From contig NZ_JAIVKK010000016.1 of NCBI RefSeq assembly GCF_020524005.1, forward strand, positions 1 to 38,684: 38,684 bases of DNA, written 5' to 3'. Below, piece by piece: positions 7,215 through 15,431 of the stretch. Position numbers and translations under genes: made by a program. The first letter of the stretch is position 1. Each line of letters starts with the position of its first letter. This DNA is from Microbulbifer aggregans (GTDB taxonomy: Bacteria > Pseudomonadota > Gammaproteobacteria > Pseudomonadales > Cellvibrionaceae). Under the pieces are notes generated by a model. It was not told the DNA's origin, ran no database searches, and saw only the letters and a list, made by a program, of their open reading frames with translations.

Positions 7215-7622
7215 TCAAAACTCCACGGAAAACCCTGTGGGCAACGGGCCAAATGAATCAAAGATAATCGCCGGAGCCACACGGAAGAAAGACAGACTCG
7301 ATGATACCCAATCGAGTAGGGTGCGCTTTAACCTGGCAACCCTTGCGCGAAGCCGGGCAACAAAGTGGCGCTTTTTCAACCAACCCAGCACCCCGCCGAT
7401 CTTCCGTACCTGGGCTGACTCCAGATCCCGCTGAGCCTCCATATATTCCTGCATTAGGCGGGTAGTAGTCCGCACAAGGACATTGGCCCGACTGGGCTTA
7501 TCCCGGTTCAGCAGCAAGCGGTAGGTAGACAAGAACTCACCTGGTGCAGCCAGATCAAAGGATACCCTGAAGGCCTGTGGGGTCAGTACAACCCGGTCTG
7601 TGGTACGATTGTTGATAGCCAT
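7215..7622 (-). CDS. Hypothetical basic protein, 135 aa
   Basis: No family is recognised. The start is ATG 7622 with GGAG about 8 bases upstream; the in-frame TTG 6 bases earlier is rejected. The protein has a strongly basic middle helix region (LKKRHFVARLRARVARLKRT) followed by a hydrophobic C-terminus (SSLSFFRVAPAIIF), so it could bind DNA or sit on the membrane by an amphipathic helix. It is separated from the coiled-coil gene by 9 bases and belongs to the same operon. Confidence 0.6.
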   Translation of the reverse strand: MAINNRTTDRVVLTPQAFRVSFDLAAPGEFLSTYRLLLNRDKPSRANVLVRTTTRLMQEYMEAQRDLESAQVRKIGGVLGWLKKRHFVARLRARVARLKRTLLDWVSSSLSFFRVAPAIIFDSFGPLPTGFSVEF

Positions 7623-7658
7623 TTCCAACTCCTACAAGTTGTGTTGTGGTTAGCAGCC

Positions 7659-7680
7659 CTGGGAAGTTGCACCTTCCCAG
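7659..7680. other. Hairpin upstream of the gene at 7622
   Basis: An 8-bp perfect stem, CTGGGAAG-TTGCAC-CTTCCCAG, lies in the 78-base gap between the genes at 7622 and 7701. There is no T-run, so it is more likely an RNA-processing or attenuation element than a full terminator. Confidence 0.5.
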
Positions 7681-7700
7681 TGGTTGCGATTGATAATCGT

Positions 7701-7979
7701 CTAACTATTTTCTGTTTCGCCCACCAGAATGCTGCAGCTACGGCATACACCACCTTCAACCGAGGGGTGATCGCAGTCCCTTTTTGCTTGCGCCATCCTG
7801 GGATCATTTGTTGCCAAGATTAACTTGTACCGTGTTTCTTCGCGGTCTCTCAGTCGCTCGACACTAACAATAACGGCATCCATTCTTGGCTCGTCGTAGC
7901 CAGCCCAAACGGACATTTTCATACCTGGAAAAGGGATCTGTGTTTTTGGTTCAACAAACCAAATGAATTCAGTGCTCAA
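7701..7979 (-). CDS. Hypothetical protein with C-terminal Cys/His cluster, 92 aa
   Basis: No family is recognised. The last 25 residues hold CDHPSVEGGVCRSCSILVG, a possible zinc-binding tail. The likely start is TTG 7979, which overlaps the stop of the HTH gene as TTGA, the same arrangement as traF here; an internal ATG at 7922 (MKMSVWAGYDE) is the alternative. Position directly after the repressor gene, under the same operator-controlled promoter, suggests it is a co-repressed partner. Confidence 0.55.
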   Translation of the reverse strand: MSTEFIWFVEPKTQIPFPGMKMSVWAGYDEPRMDAVIVSVERLRDREETRYKLILATNDPRMAQAKRDCDHPSVEGGVCRSCSILVGETENS

Positions 7980-8176
7980 TCTTCAATCTCCCGATCCGCT
8001 AAGGCATCTACCAGAAGTTTCATTCGAGAATCCGGCATATTTCGGTACCGTACTGAGTCTGGGCTTGATAGCCAGTTTTTAACCCCGTGGATTGAAGACA
8101 TTGTTAGTTCAGCAATCTCTTCACGGCTGAGCCCGTATTCATCTACCAGATCTTTTAATTTCTCGTTGTTCGTCAT
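7976..8176 (-). CDS. Small HTH repressor, 66 aa
   Basis: The helix-turn-helix covers about residues 15-36 (LSREEIAELTMSSIHGVKNW), with little else in the protein. Directly upstream lie two identical 15-bp palindromes (8197-8211, 8229-8243), one within the spacer of the promoter and one just after the start of transcription. By position this protein should bind them and repress its own operon; this is inference. The stop overlaps the next start by 4 bases. It may also control the rep region next door. Confidence 0.75.
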   Translation of the reverse strand: MTNNEKLKDLVDEYGLSREEIAELTMSSIHGVKNWLSSPDSVRYRNMPDSRMKLLVDALADREIED

Positions 8177-8196
8177 TAGTAGCCTGTAATTTCATT

Positions 8197-8211
8197 GTGC
8201 TCAATGAGCAC
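8197..8211. promoter_or_regulatory. Operator copy 1 (GTGCTCAATGAGCAC)
   Basis: A perfect 7-bp inverted repeat around one central base, located about 5-19 bases after the expected transcription start at 8216. It is identical to copy 2, with 32 bp between centres (three helical turns), which favours cooperative binding on one face of the DNA. Confidence 0.8.
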
Positions 8212-8222
8212 CTGAAGCAACC

Positions 8223-8251
8223 AATATAGTGCTCAATGAGCACCAGAGCAA
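8223..8251 (-). promoter_or_regulatory. Promoter of the HTH-repressor operon
   Basis: On the minus strand TTGCTC (8251-8246) and TATATT (8228-8223) are 17 bases apart, and operator copy 2 fills the spacer. This drives the gene at 8176 and the one after it. Confidence 0.7.
8229..8243. promoter_or_regulatory. Operator copy 2 (GTGCTCAATGAGCAC)
   Basis: Identical to copy 1 and placed between the -35 and -10 boxes, so bound protein would block RNA polymerase. A half-site GTGCTCAAT recurs within the operon near 7969-7977. Confidence 0.8.
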
Positions 8252-8660
8252 GGGAATAGCGCGTCAACCTACCGTATTCTCACCCTTCATTTGGCGTCAA
8301 ACCTTTTCAGATTCATCCTCGATGTTCTTTGTGGTTTTTGATTTTTCATACTGTTTTGCTTTTATAAGTAACTGAAGGTTGGTGAATCTGAACAAAAGAG
8401 TAATCCGCGCTTGCGCGGGCATTATTAAAGCCTGAAAGGCTATATATCTGGTTATATAAAACGAGGTGATTAACCGCTTGCACTTAAAAATTTAATGGTG
8501 GGCACTTAAATTCCATAGGGCTATGGCGGCAGCCCTCTAGCCCGTGGTTCAGCGCTCTTTTTTGCTGAGTCACGGCTAAGAGCGTCAATGGAGTTAAGAA
8601 ATGACTGTGAAATATGAGGCGGAACGCCTAAGAGACAATAGAAGGCCGTGAAGCTCTTAA
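8252..8660. other. Probable replication origin region (oriV), gene-free
   Basis: This 409-base stretch holds no credible gene. It lies on the downstream side of repA, where IncFII-type origins are found. It contains an A+T-rich core (about 8330-8520) and a run of small hairpins: CCGCGC-TT-GCGCGG (8405-8418), AGCCT-GAA-AGGCT (8429-8441), a TATATAT/TTATATA pair, and CCGTG-gtt-CAGC...GCTG-agt-CACGG (8542-8575). GCACTTAAA is repeated at about 8479 and 8503. I see no exact DnaA box and no iteron array, consistent with an iteron-free IncFII-like origin. The assignment is by position and structure only. Confidence 0.45.
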
Positions 8661-9515
8661 TTAAGCTTCAGATTTCAGGATAGATAGGATCTGTTCAGTA
8701 GTGAGGTCTGGGCGCTCCTCGGTGAGCTGGCGCAACCTTGCCGCCCTAGCCCTCTGCTCCTGCACCGCAACGCTCTCTGTGGCCCCTGTGGGGCTGCTGG
8801 AGCGCTTCTTTGGCTTCTCATCAAAGAAGCCCTGGATCATGCTTTTCAGTCGCGCCAGATCGCCCAAGTTACCTTTACGGTTATCACTACCCTGAAAAGC
8901 CTCACGCTTTTTCTTCAGCCGCTTGGAAGCACGGTCACGTTCATGCTTTAAACGTTTCACCAAACCAAAGATGGCAAATAGCTCTTCCTTCACAGCTTTA
9001 ACAGCTGCTAGGCCGCGATAGCCACCTTCTCCATCCGGTTCACAGATCGACGTCAGACTTATGAGCCCTGCGCGCTTCAAGTCTTTGATCGCTCGTTGAG
9101 TGCGCCAAAGAGATAAACCCGCATGGGAGGCAAGGAAAGGTACGGTGAAATTCTGAAATTCGCCGTTGGGTTGCGGTACGCCAACCTTTAGGGTCGCAAG
9201 ATCCAGGTACTTGAGCATTGCAGCGAGAGTGCGCAGACAACCTTCACGGCGCTCACTGCGCTGTTGGCGCTCGGAGCCATTCGCCAGGTTAAGGCTGGGG
9301 ATCATTTTCGGCTTCCAATAATACTGCTCCAACCTGGTCATCAGGTCGGTCAGTATCATGGGTATTCCGCCCCTGCGCTTTCCATCCTCACCGAGGGTTC
9401 CGCCGTTGGCAGGGAGTCTCAGCGTCAGGTTCGGCAGATCTGGGGCATGACCACAACGGTTGCCAAAGTCCAAGCCTTTGGCTAAAAAATGGGCAGTTCC
9501 AGTCGTTCTTATCAT
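8661..9515 (-). CDS. repA: Replication initiator, RepA (IncFII/IncW-like)
   Basis: The region from MILTDLMTRLEQYYWKPK onward has the winged-helix layout of IncFII/IncW-type RepA: LSLWRTQRAIKDLKRAGLIS as recognition helix and strand, then KHERDRASKRLKKK, a basic segment. The C-terminus has a helical tail (LTEERPDLTTEQILSILKS). The start is uncertain: ATG 9515 has AGGGA 6 bases upstream (284 aa), ATG 9593 would add 26 unlikely residues, and ATG 9359 would begin at the conserved part and has a GGGGCGG site. A hairpin and possible antisense RNA lie upstream, pointing to post-transcriptional copy control. It initiates plasmid replication, probably at the adjacent 8252-8660 region. Confidence 0.72.
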   Translation of the reverse strand: MIRTTGTAHFLAKGLDFGNRCGHAPDLPNLTLRLPANGGTLGEDGKRRGGIPMILTDLMTRLEQYYWKPKMIPSLNLANGSERQQRSERREGCLRTLAAMLKYLDLATLKVGVPQPNGEFQNFTVPFLASHAGLSLWRTQRAIKDLKRAGLISLTSICEPDGEGGYRGLAAVKAVKEELFAIFGLVKRLKHERDRASKRLKKKREAFQGSDNRKGNLGDLARLKSMIQGFFDEKPKKRSSSPTGATESVAVQEQRARAARLRQLTEERPDLTTEQILSILKSEA

Positions 9516-9673
9516 TCTTTTCCCTGAAAAGAAGCACGGACGTATGAAAAAAACGTGCTTTCTTCTTGACCGGGAACAGGCAGGCGCTATCATTTGCCCA
9601 GCGTCCTGTTATCAGGTTTGGACAAACGAAGAGCGGCCCCAGCTGCTCAGTCGGCTCTGGTAACTCGATCTTA

Positions 9674-9755
9674 GAAAGAACCTTTCCTCGCCAAAGTTCC
9701 GGTTCTTTCACTCTCTTTCAGAAAAGGCGTCCCTATGGGGCGCCTTTTCTGTTTA
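9674..9755 (+). ncRNA. Putative antisense copy-control RNA (CopA/RNAI type)
   Basis: On the repA leader strand GAAAGAACC and GGTTCTTTC form a perfect 9-bp stem (9709-9674). Its 18-base loop contains UUUGGCG, the UUGGCG/U-turn type of loop known from antisense-controlled IncI- and IncFII-like replicons. Read on the + strand, the same hairpin (loop CGCCAAA) is followed 12 bases later by an intrinsic terminator at 9722-9748, exactly the two-stem layout of CopA-like RNAs. I could not find a convincing + strand promoter upstream of 9674, which lowers confidence. An ORF of about 107 codons from GTG 9711 on the repA strand could serve as a translated leader. Confidence 0.5.
9722..9748. terminator. 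Intrinsic terminator between repA region and 9753 gene
   Basis: A 12-bp stem AAAAGGCGTCCC-TAT-GGGGCGCCTTTT has one T-G wobble. On the minus strand it lies 4 bases after the stop of the 9753 gene. On the + strand it would end the proposed antisense RNA. It is T-flanked on both sides, so probably active both ways. Confidence 0.85.
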
Positions 9756-9980
9756 CGAAAGGGCTACTTCTGCCCTATCGAATCCAATCTCTCTAGCAAC
9801 TTTCAATGCGGTTTGAATCCTCACAAATTCGCGCCGTTTTCGTGCGCCACTCAAGGTCTCTTCATAACCGTTTGAGTGGATGATTCTAAGAATCCATTTC
9901 TCGCTATTTTCAGAGGGAGCAACTACTACAGACTTCAGGTTGCCCCTGCGAAATGTCTGCTTGGCAGTGGATGCGTCCAT
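9753..9980 (-). CDS. Small conserved plasmid protein, 75 aa
   Basis: The start ATG 9980 has GAGG 9 bases upstream (MDASTAKQTFRRGNLKSVVV); the longer ORF to 10058 lacks one. The pattern FRRGNL...VAPSENSEKWIL...ALKVAREIGFDRAEV resembles a family of short plasmid proteins of 75-90 aa often labelled replication protein RepB, but I know of no proven function for them. It lies between the end of the traC transcript and the terminator in front of repA, so it may be the last gene of the leftward transfer operon. Confidence 0.6.
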   Translation of the reverse strand: MDASTAKQTFRRGNLKSVVVAPSENSEKWILRIIHSNGYEETLSGARKRREFVRIQTALKVAREIGFDRAEVALS

Positions 9981-10086
9981 ACCAAAATCCTCAAGAAACC
10001 ACACAGTTGGTGCGCAGAATGCCACGCGGTATAGGTGACAGCAAGAATAAAATTGCACTTTTTTACGTGGTTAAAAAACCAACGGA

Positions 10087-12993
10087 CTACCGTGACTTGC
10101 TCACAGTCTGTTTTTCGTTGTCGATTTTTTGTACTTGGGACTTTTGTTCCATACCACTTTTCATCTGATTCAGTAAATTTTGAACAACCGGGCGCAGCTG
10201 ATTTTTAACAGCCTCGATGCCGTGGTGTTGGTGGAGATCGTTAAAGTCAGTCAGCTTGTCTGGGTTTCCATTGCCAAAGCGTGGAAAGGTTGCCCTGGCA
10301 TTCGGCCCTGCCAACTCGGCAGCTTCCTCTGCTTTTTTCCGACCCTTGTTCTTCTCCTTGAATCTATCGTCGTCACCGGCGATCACCTGGCCCTTATCGG
10401 GGTACATCTCCTGGAACTGCTTCACCACAGCCGGAAGATTGCCAGCATCAATGCTAAGCACCACCGGCATGGTCGTGGCTTCCGCAATACTCGCCCCAGT
10501 CGAATAACCTTCAGCGTGGAAAATGCAGGGGCTGGAAGCCAGCTTATGGCCATTGAGTACGTGGAAATTGCCTTGCTTCTCCGCGCCTTTCTTTAACGAT
10601 TTGAAGCCGTTACTGCTGATCCGTTGAAGACTGCGGATCTCTCCCTGGGAATTCCTCAGCGGCACAACGAGCCGCCCCTTCTTATCCATCCGTGCGCCGA
10701 AGTCCTTCACACCCTTATTGGCAAGGTAAGCATTGCCCTTTGCGGGGGCTAAACGGCTCCATACCTGCTGGCAGCGCTTGGCATGGTGATCGTACTTTCT
10801 CGCTTGCTCCGCCTGGCGTTGAGCGGTCTTTGTGGCGCTCTCTGCCTGCAGCTTGGCCCGCTCTGTATCACTCAATCTCTGGCCTTTAGCGACCCATTTT
10901 ATGGGCTCATCGTGCTCACGGTGGTTCTGGTAATGTCCAGCGGGGCGACCATCGCCATAGGCCCGATAAGCGCCGCTGGTCTGCCCAGGTTTATCACCCT
11001 CTACAGATACCCGGTGCCATTTGCCATCAATCACAGGGTGGCCCTTCTCCAGAATGAAGCCGTTAGCCTTGAGTGTATCGGCAAACTCTCCTTCCGCTGA
11101 CTGTATGGGAGCCTGCCGACTATTCACGTTTTCCGGCAGGAATTGTTTCAGTGCATCGAGGTCAGCACCTGGTTTGGCATACCACGTCTTGTTCTCTTTA
11201 TCCCATCCCAGCGCGTTTTCACCGCTGGGCAGCTTTCCTGCAAGGCGTTTGGCTTCATTACGCTGCGTGTATGGCACCGCCAGAGGGGTGTTTTCAGCAG
11301 CTGTTTTGGGGGGCGACATTTGAGGTTCCTCGTCTGCAGCTTGAGCTTGCACAGCACTTGCGCGCATCTGGGTAACAAAATGATAGCGATCAATGCAGTA
11401 ATTCAGGTTGGATGCCTGCTCTGGCTTACTGGGGGTAGCCATCGCATATTCACCGGCTCGCTCCCCCTCGAAAAAGGATCTGGCTTTCCCGTCACCCAAA
11501 AAATCAGAAGTCAGGCCTGTTGGCTTGCCATTATCGGTGTACTTCACCTGGTATTCGCCCTTGTTGAGCTGGACGCTTGCCTCTAGGCCCCGCTCTTCGG
11601 CTACAGCTTTTAGGTTTTTCCAGGTTTCCATAGGGCTGTATCCGCTGAGTGCCCCGAAACTGTCTCGCGCAAGGATTTCTTGGGTTTCTTCCTCAGATAG
11701 CAGTGTTTTTCTGATCCTGTGCAGTTCATAGCAGCCAGTGAGCTGGTCGCGCTGCCAGTCCTTATCGGAGGTAGATCCAGTTCCGCTCATTCGCTCACCA
11801 TCTTGTGCAGTCAGCGCCTTGCCATCTGAGCTGAGTTCAGTGGTAACAGAAGTAGGCTTCCCATTATGGCTGTAGGTAATATTCCAGCTGGTACCCTGCT
11901 CTGAAGATGGTGATTTATCTATATGCGCCACCAAACCAATCTCCTTTGCGACCGCCTGCAGGTTTTCCCAGCTCTCTAATGGGCTGTAGCCGGGGTTCGA
12001 GGTTGCATGGAAGCGCTTTAACTCCTCCTGGATATCAGGTGAGATAGCAGGCTTGTCCTGGGCTTTCGTTTGCTCCGGCAGATCCTGTTCAAGGGTCTGC
12101 TTCTGCGCTAGATCCAGAACATAGTTTTTAATCTTTTCGGCATCACTTGCGGCCCGGAAGATTTCCTGGGGATCTTCCTGCAGTGCCTTGATCCAGCTTC
12201 CCACATAGGCCGTGTGCTGGCCGGGGTCATGGCCTAGACCAAGCTCCTGGTTGAACATAAAGCTGCCGATCTCTGCCCTCAGCTCTTCCTTGGCATAACC
12301 CGGGGTACCGAATGGGTGGCTCAAATCCCGATCAAGCCGGGATTTGTGGCCAGTCCAGTGCCCCAGCTCATGTAGGGCAGTGGCATAGTAGTTATCTGAA
12401 GTCTCAAACTGCTCTTTTTTCGGAAGATGAATGCTGTCCTTGACCGGACTGTAATAGGCTCTATCAGCCTGGTCATGGCGAATATCAGCACCGCTATTAC
12501 TCAGGATGGTTTCGGCCTTCTCTGAAGGATTCCAAGCCGGTGGAGCCTTCGGCTTCAAGGGTGGCATTCCCTCTATCTGCTCGGCATTGAATACCTTCGC
12601 ATAGAAGGTTCTGGGGCGCTCCAGCTTTACAGTGATCTTCACTGGCTTGCCCTGTTCGTCCTTCACCTCGTTGCCATTCTCATCCTTCTTGGTGTGTTGT
12701 TCATTGAACTTCCAGTATTGGACGGTCGTAGCTTTGGAGCCTTTCTTTACCTGGTATCCGGCTTGTTCCGCCTGCTTGTAAGTCATCCAGCGAGGATCTG
12801 AGTGCGGGCGGGATGCCAAATGCCAATGGTTGATGCCCTTGTAGACCGTACCCGTAACCGGGTTGTGGGGCATCTGGTACTCATTGGGCTTCCAAGGCTT
12901 TGCCCACGGTGCAGTACCTTCCCGCAACTGCTGGATAATGGATTCCGCCACTTGAGTGGCATAGTCTGGCTTATTGCTTTTTCCTTGAGCCAT
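10087..12993 (-). CDS. traC: ArdC-like anti-restriction / TraC-like DNA primase fusion, 968 aa
   Basis: Domains in order: an ArdC-type single-strand-DNA-binding domain (about 5-150); a zincin-like domain with HELGHWTGH at 208-216; two diverged copies of a repeat of about 100 aa (about 328-440 and 446-545; compare GYSPLESWENLQAVAKEIGL with GYSPMETWKNLKAVAEERGL); a DUF5710-like segment near 568-615; and a TraC/Toprim primase domain with HAEGYSTGASIAEA near 824 and AGDDD near 870. RP4 TraC is delivered to the recipient and primes the incoming strand; ArdC domains protect incoming DNA from restriction. The gene follows the topB-small gene pair in the RP4 order. ATG 12993 has AAGGA 9 bases upstream. 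Confidence 0.88.
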   Translation of the reverse strand: MAQGKSNKPDYATQVAESIIQQLREGTAPWAKPWKPNEYQMPHNPVTGTVYKGINHWHLASRPHSDPRWMTYKQAEQAGYQVKKGSKATTVQYWKFNEQHTKKDENGNEVKDEQGKPVKITVKLERPRTFYAKVFNAEQIEGMPPLKPKAPPAWNPSEKAETILSNSGADIRHDQADRAYYSPVKDSIHLPKKEQFETSDNYYATALHELGHWTGHKSRLDRDLSHPFGTPGYAKEELRAEIGSFMFNQELGLGHDPGQHTAYVGSWIKALQEDPQEIFRAASDAEKIKNYVLDLAQKQTLEQDLPEQTKAQDKPAISPDIQEELKRFHATSNPGYSPLESWENLQAVAKEIGLVAHIDKSPSSEQGTSWNITYSHNGKPTSVTTELSSDGKALTAQDGERMSGTGSTSDKDWQRDQLTGCYELHRIRKTLLSEEETQEILARDSFGALSGYSPMETWKNLKAVAEERGLEASVQLNKGEYQVKYTDNGKPTGLTSDFLGDGKARSFFEGERAGEYAMATPSKPEQASNLNYCIDRYHFVTQMRASAVQAQAADEEPQMSPPKTAAENTPLAVPYTQRNEAKRLAGKLPSGENALGWDKENKTWYAKPGADLDALKQFLPENVNSRQAPIQSAEGEFADTLKANGFILEKGHPVIDGKWHRVSVEGDKPGQTSGAYRAYGDGRPAGHYQNHREHDEPIKWVAKGQRLSDTERAKLQAESATKTAQRQAEQARKYDHHAKRCQQVWSRLAPAKGNAYLANKGVKDFGARMDKKGRLVVPLRNSQGEIRSLQRISSNGFKSLKKGAEKQGNFHVLNGHKLASSPCIFHAEGYSTGASIAEATTMPVVLSIDAGNLPAVVKQFQEMYPDKGQVIAGDDDRFKEKNKGRKKAEEAAELAGPNARATFPRFGNGNPDKLTDFNDLHQHHGIEAVKNQLRPVVQNLLNQMKSGMEQKSQVQKIDNEKQTVSKSR

Positions 12994-13035
12994 CGAAAAT
13001 TCCTTCTAACCTATGTGTTCAATCCGTAAGGGTTG

Positions 13036-13200
13036 TCAGTCGGCGTCCGGGTAGAAAGCGCTCTCCAGCGCCTCTTCCTCGGTCAGTGCATCTTCCTGGA
13101 AGGCTCCCAGTTGCTCCGCTTCATCCGGATTCATTTCGATTACTGCACCTGGTACTTCAAGGTCTTCCAGTTTCCCCTTCAAATCATTGGTATCGCTCAT
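13036..13200 (-). CDS. Small acidic protein between topB and traC, 54 aa
   Basis: The start is ATG 13200 (MSDTNDLKGKLEDLEVPG), 13 bases after the topB stop; a longer ORF to 13257 overlaps topB. It is very acidic (EEEALESAFYPDAD at the end) and has no recognised domain. RP4 also has a small gene, traD, between traE and traC; position is the only reason to compare them. Confidence 0.6.
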   Translation of the reverse strand: MSDTNDLKGKLEDLEVPGAVIEMNPDEAEQLGAFQEDALTEEEALESAFYPDAD

Positions 13201-13213
13201 TGCCTGCTCTCTC

Positions 13214-15421
13214 CTACGCAGTGGTGGTTTCAATATCCGGCTTTCCGTCTTTTTCAAAGAACCGGGCCTTACAGGTGGGGAACTGATCGCACCCGTACCA
13301 CGTATAAGGTTTTTTGGTTTTCTTGGATTTTCCAGATCGCTTCACCAGTTTCCCGGCATCACACTCGGGGCAACTATGGTCGGTGGCCTCTCCGGCTGTT
13401 GTCTTGGGTTTCGGGGTGAAGTCGGGCTTTCCGCCTTTATCGGGGAAGCTCGCCTGGCAGTCCGGGTAGCTGCGGCATGACCAGAAAGTGCCGAATTCCC
13501 CTTTACGTTTGCGAAGCAGGCTTTTCTTACAGGTGGGGCAATCATGACCCTCAACCTTGATGTTCAGGCCTTTGGTTTTGACTTCGGACACCTCGTTGCT
13601 GACCGATGCCACAAGGCCATCAAGGAACTGCTGAAGCTCGATATTCCCGGCCTCAATGTCTTTCTGCTGCTGGTGCCAGAGTGCCGTCATATCCGGTGCG
13701 GTGGCGGTGTGGGGCAGAATGTCATAGAAGTCCTGTCCCAGCTGGGTACTAACAAGATATTTGCCTTTCTCGGTAATAAAGCCCCGATCCTTGAGCTTGA
13801 CGATAAAGCTGTCTCGGGTTGCCGGCGTACCGATCCCGCCAGACTCACCCTTTTTGTCCTTGTCTTTATCACGTAGCAACTTGGCAATTTCAGGATCGCT
13901 GACGTACTTGGCCACACGCTTCAGATCCTTCAACAGAGTGGCTTCTGTATAGGGCTTCGGCGGCTTTGTTTCTTTCTTCTCGGCAGTGCAATCCTGGCAG
14001 AGTGCTTCCGCTCCTGGGGAAAGCGCTTTCAGGTCTACTGCGGTGGAATCCTCGCCCTCTTCCGACTCTATCTCTTGGTTGTCTTTGTCATTCTTATACA
14101 ACTGACTCCAGCCTGGGGAGACAACCTGTGTGTTCTTTGCGCGGAACCGGTGACCAGTCACTTCTAACTCTACCGTGGTGACTTTGGATTCCTTGAGCGG
14201 CCAGAACTGGGCTATATAGGCACGGCAGATCAACAGGTAGATATTCCGCTGTTGCTCCGTCAGTTTGTCGATATCGCCTTTTCCCTGGGTGGGAATAATC
14301 GCGTGGTGCGCGGTAACGTTGGCATTGTTGAATGCCCGGCTTTTCAGGGCTGGATTGGCCTGCTCAATGAAAGGCGCAAACATCGGCGCATTCTCTGCAA
14401 CAGTTGCCAGTACATCCGGTGCATCCTGGTGGTTTTCGTCGTTGAGATAGCGGCAGTCACTGCGGTTGTAGGTAATCAGCTTTCTTTCACGCAACTCCTG
14501 AGTAATTTTCAGGGTTTTATCTGCTTTTATACCGAATTTGCGGGAAGCATCGACCTGCAGTTCTAGCAGGTCGTAGGGGAGCGGTGCCGCCTCATGCTTA
14601 TCCTGGGTATCCACGGATAGGATGTCTGTAGGCTGCCCCTTGCAGGCTGCTACAACGGCATCCGCGTATTCTGCTGTCTCCATTCTCCCCTTCTCATCCA
14701 GTGGAGCGTCTGCCGGTGGACAGAACACCGCAGGGAAGGTCAGATCACCAGACTGAAACTCCCCCCGGACGGTGTAGTAGTAAGCCTTGCTGTGAGCCGC
14801 TATAAGGCGGTCTCTGGCGACGACAAGCCCAAGGATAGGGGTCTGCACCCGCCCAACACTCAAAACGCCGTCATAGCCCTTTTCGCGGCCTTTCAGCGTA
14901 TAGAGGCGTGTCATGTTGAAGCCGTATAGCTGATCGCCTACGGCTCGGGCCAGTGCCGACTGGTAAAGCCCGTAGAAATCCTGGTTATCGCGGAGATTGT
15001 CCAAAGCCCGCCGAATCAGCTTCTCGTTGTTGTCGTTGATGAGAATTCGCTTTACTGGCTTGCGGTTGTTGCAGTAGTCCAGAATCTCATCCACCAGCAG
15101 CTGTCCTTCGGCGTCGGTATCACCGGCATTCACAATTTCGTCAGCTTGCTTAATGAGATTGGTGATTACGCGGAACTGCTTTCCCCTCCCCTGGATCACC
15201 CGGTATTTCCACGGGATATTGATGATCGGCAAGCTCTCCAGATTCCACTGTTTGTTCGCCTCGTCATAATCTTCCGGGGGGCAAAGTTCCAGCATGTGGC
15301 CCGCACACCATGTGACAACATCATCACCACAGGTATAGAAGCCCTCCCCTTTCCGGGCTCCCCCCAGCGTGTTGGCGATTGCCTGGCCAACCTCGTGCTT
15401 TTCAGCAATAAATAATCTCAT
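13214..15421 (-). CDS. topB: DNA topoisomerase III (type IA), TraE/TopB, 735 aa
   Basis: The N-terminus MRLFIAEKHEVGQAIANTL and the Toprim acidic motif DTDAEGQLLVDEI (about residue 101) are followed by SVGRVQTPILGLVVARD and the active-site region LITYNRSDCRYL (about 314, catalytic Tyr). The C-terminus carries two four-cysteine zinc ribbons (about 624 and 683: CPTC...CRSYPDC, CPEC...CDQFPTC). It passes single strands to decatenate or unlink DNA, here probably during or after conjugative replication; RP4 TraE is the same type. ATG 15421 has GAGGG 9 bases upstream, and the gene follows traF by 10 bases. Confidence 0.95.
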   Translation of the reverse strand: MRLFIAEKHEVGQAIANTLGGARKGEGFYTCGDDVVTWCAGHMLELCPPEDYDEANKQWNLESLPIINIPWKYRVIQGRGKQFRVITNLIKQADEIVNAGDTDAEGQLLVDEILDYCNNRKPVKRILINDNNEKLIRRALDNLRDNQDFYGLYQSALARAVGDQLYGFNMTRLYTLKGREKGYDGVLSVGRVQTPILGLVVARDRLIAAHSKAYYYTVRGEFQSGDLTFPAVFCPPADAPLDEKGRMETAEYADAVVAACKGQPTDILSVDTQDKHEAAPLPYDLLELQVDASRKFGIKADKTLKITQELRERKLITYNRSDCRYLNDENHQDAPDVLATVAENAPMFAPFIEQANPALKSRAFNNANVTAHHAIIPTQGKGDIDKLTEQQRNIYLLICRAYIAQFWPLKESKVTTVELEVTGHRFRAKNTQVVSPGWSQLYKNDKDNQEIESEEGEDSTAVDLKALSPGAEALCQDCTAEKKETKPPKPYTEATLLKDLKRVAKYVSDPEIAKLLRDKDKDKKGESGGIGTPATRDSFIVKLKDRGFITEKGKYLVSTQLGQDFYDILPHTATAPDMTALWHQQQKDIEAGNIELQQFLDGLVASVSNEVSEVKTKGLNIKVEGHDCPTCKKSLLRKRKGEFGTFWSCRSYPDCQASFPDKGGKPDFTPKPKTTAGEATDHSCPECDAGKLVKRSGKSKKTKKPYTWYGCDQFPTCKARFFEKDGKPDIETTTA

Positions 15422-15431
15422 TGGTTTTCCC

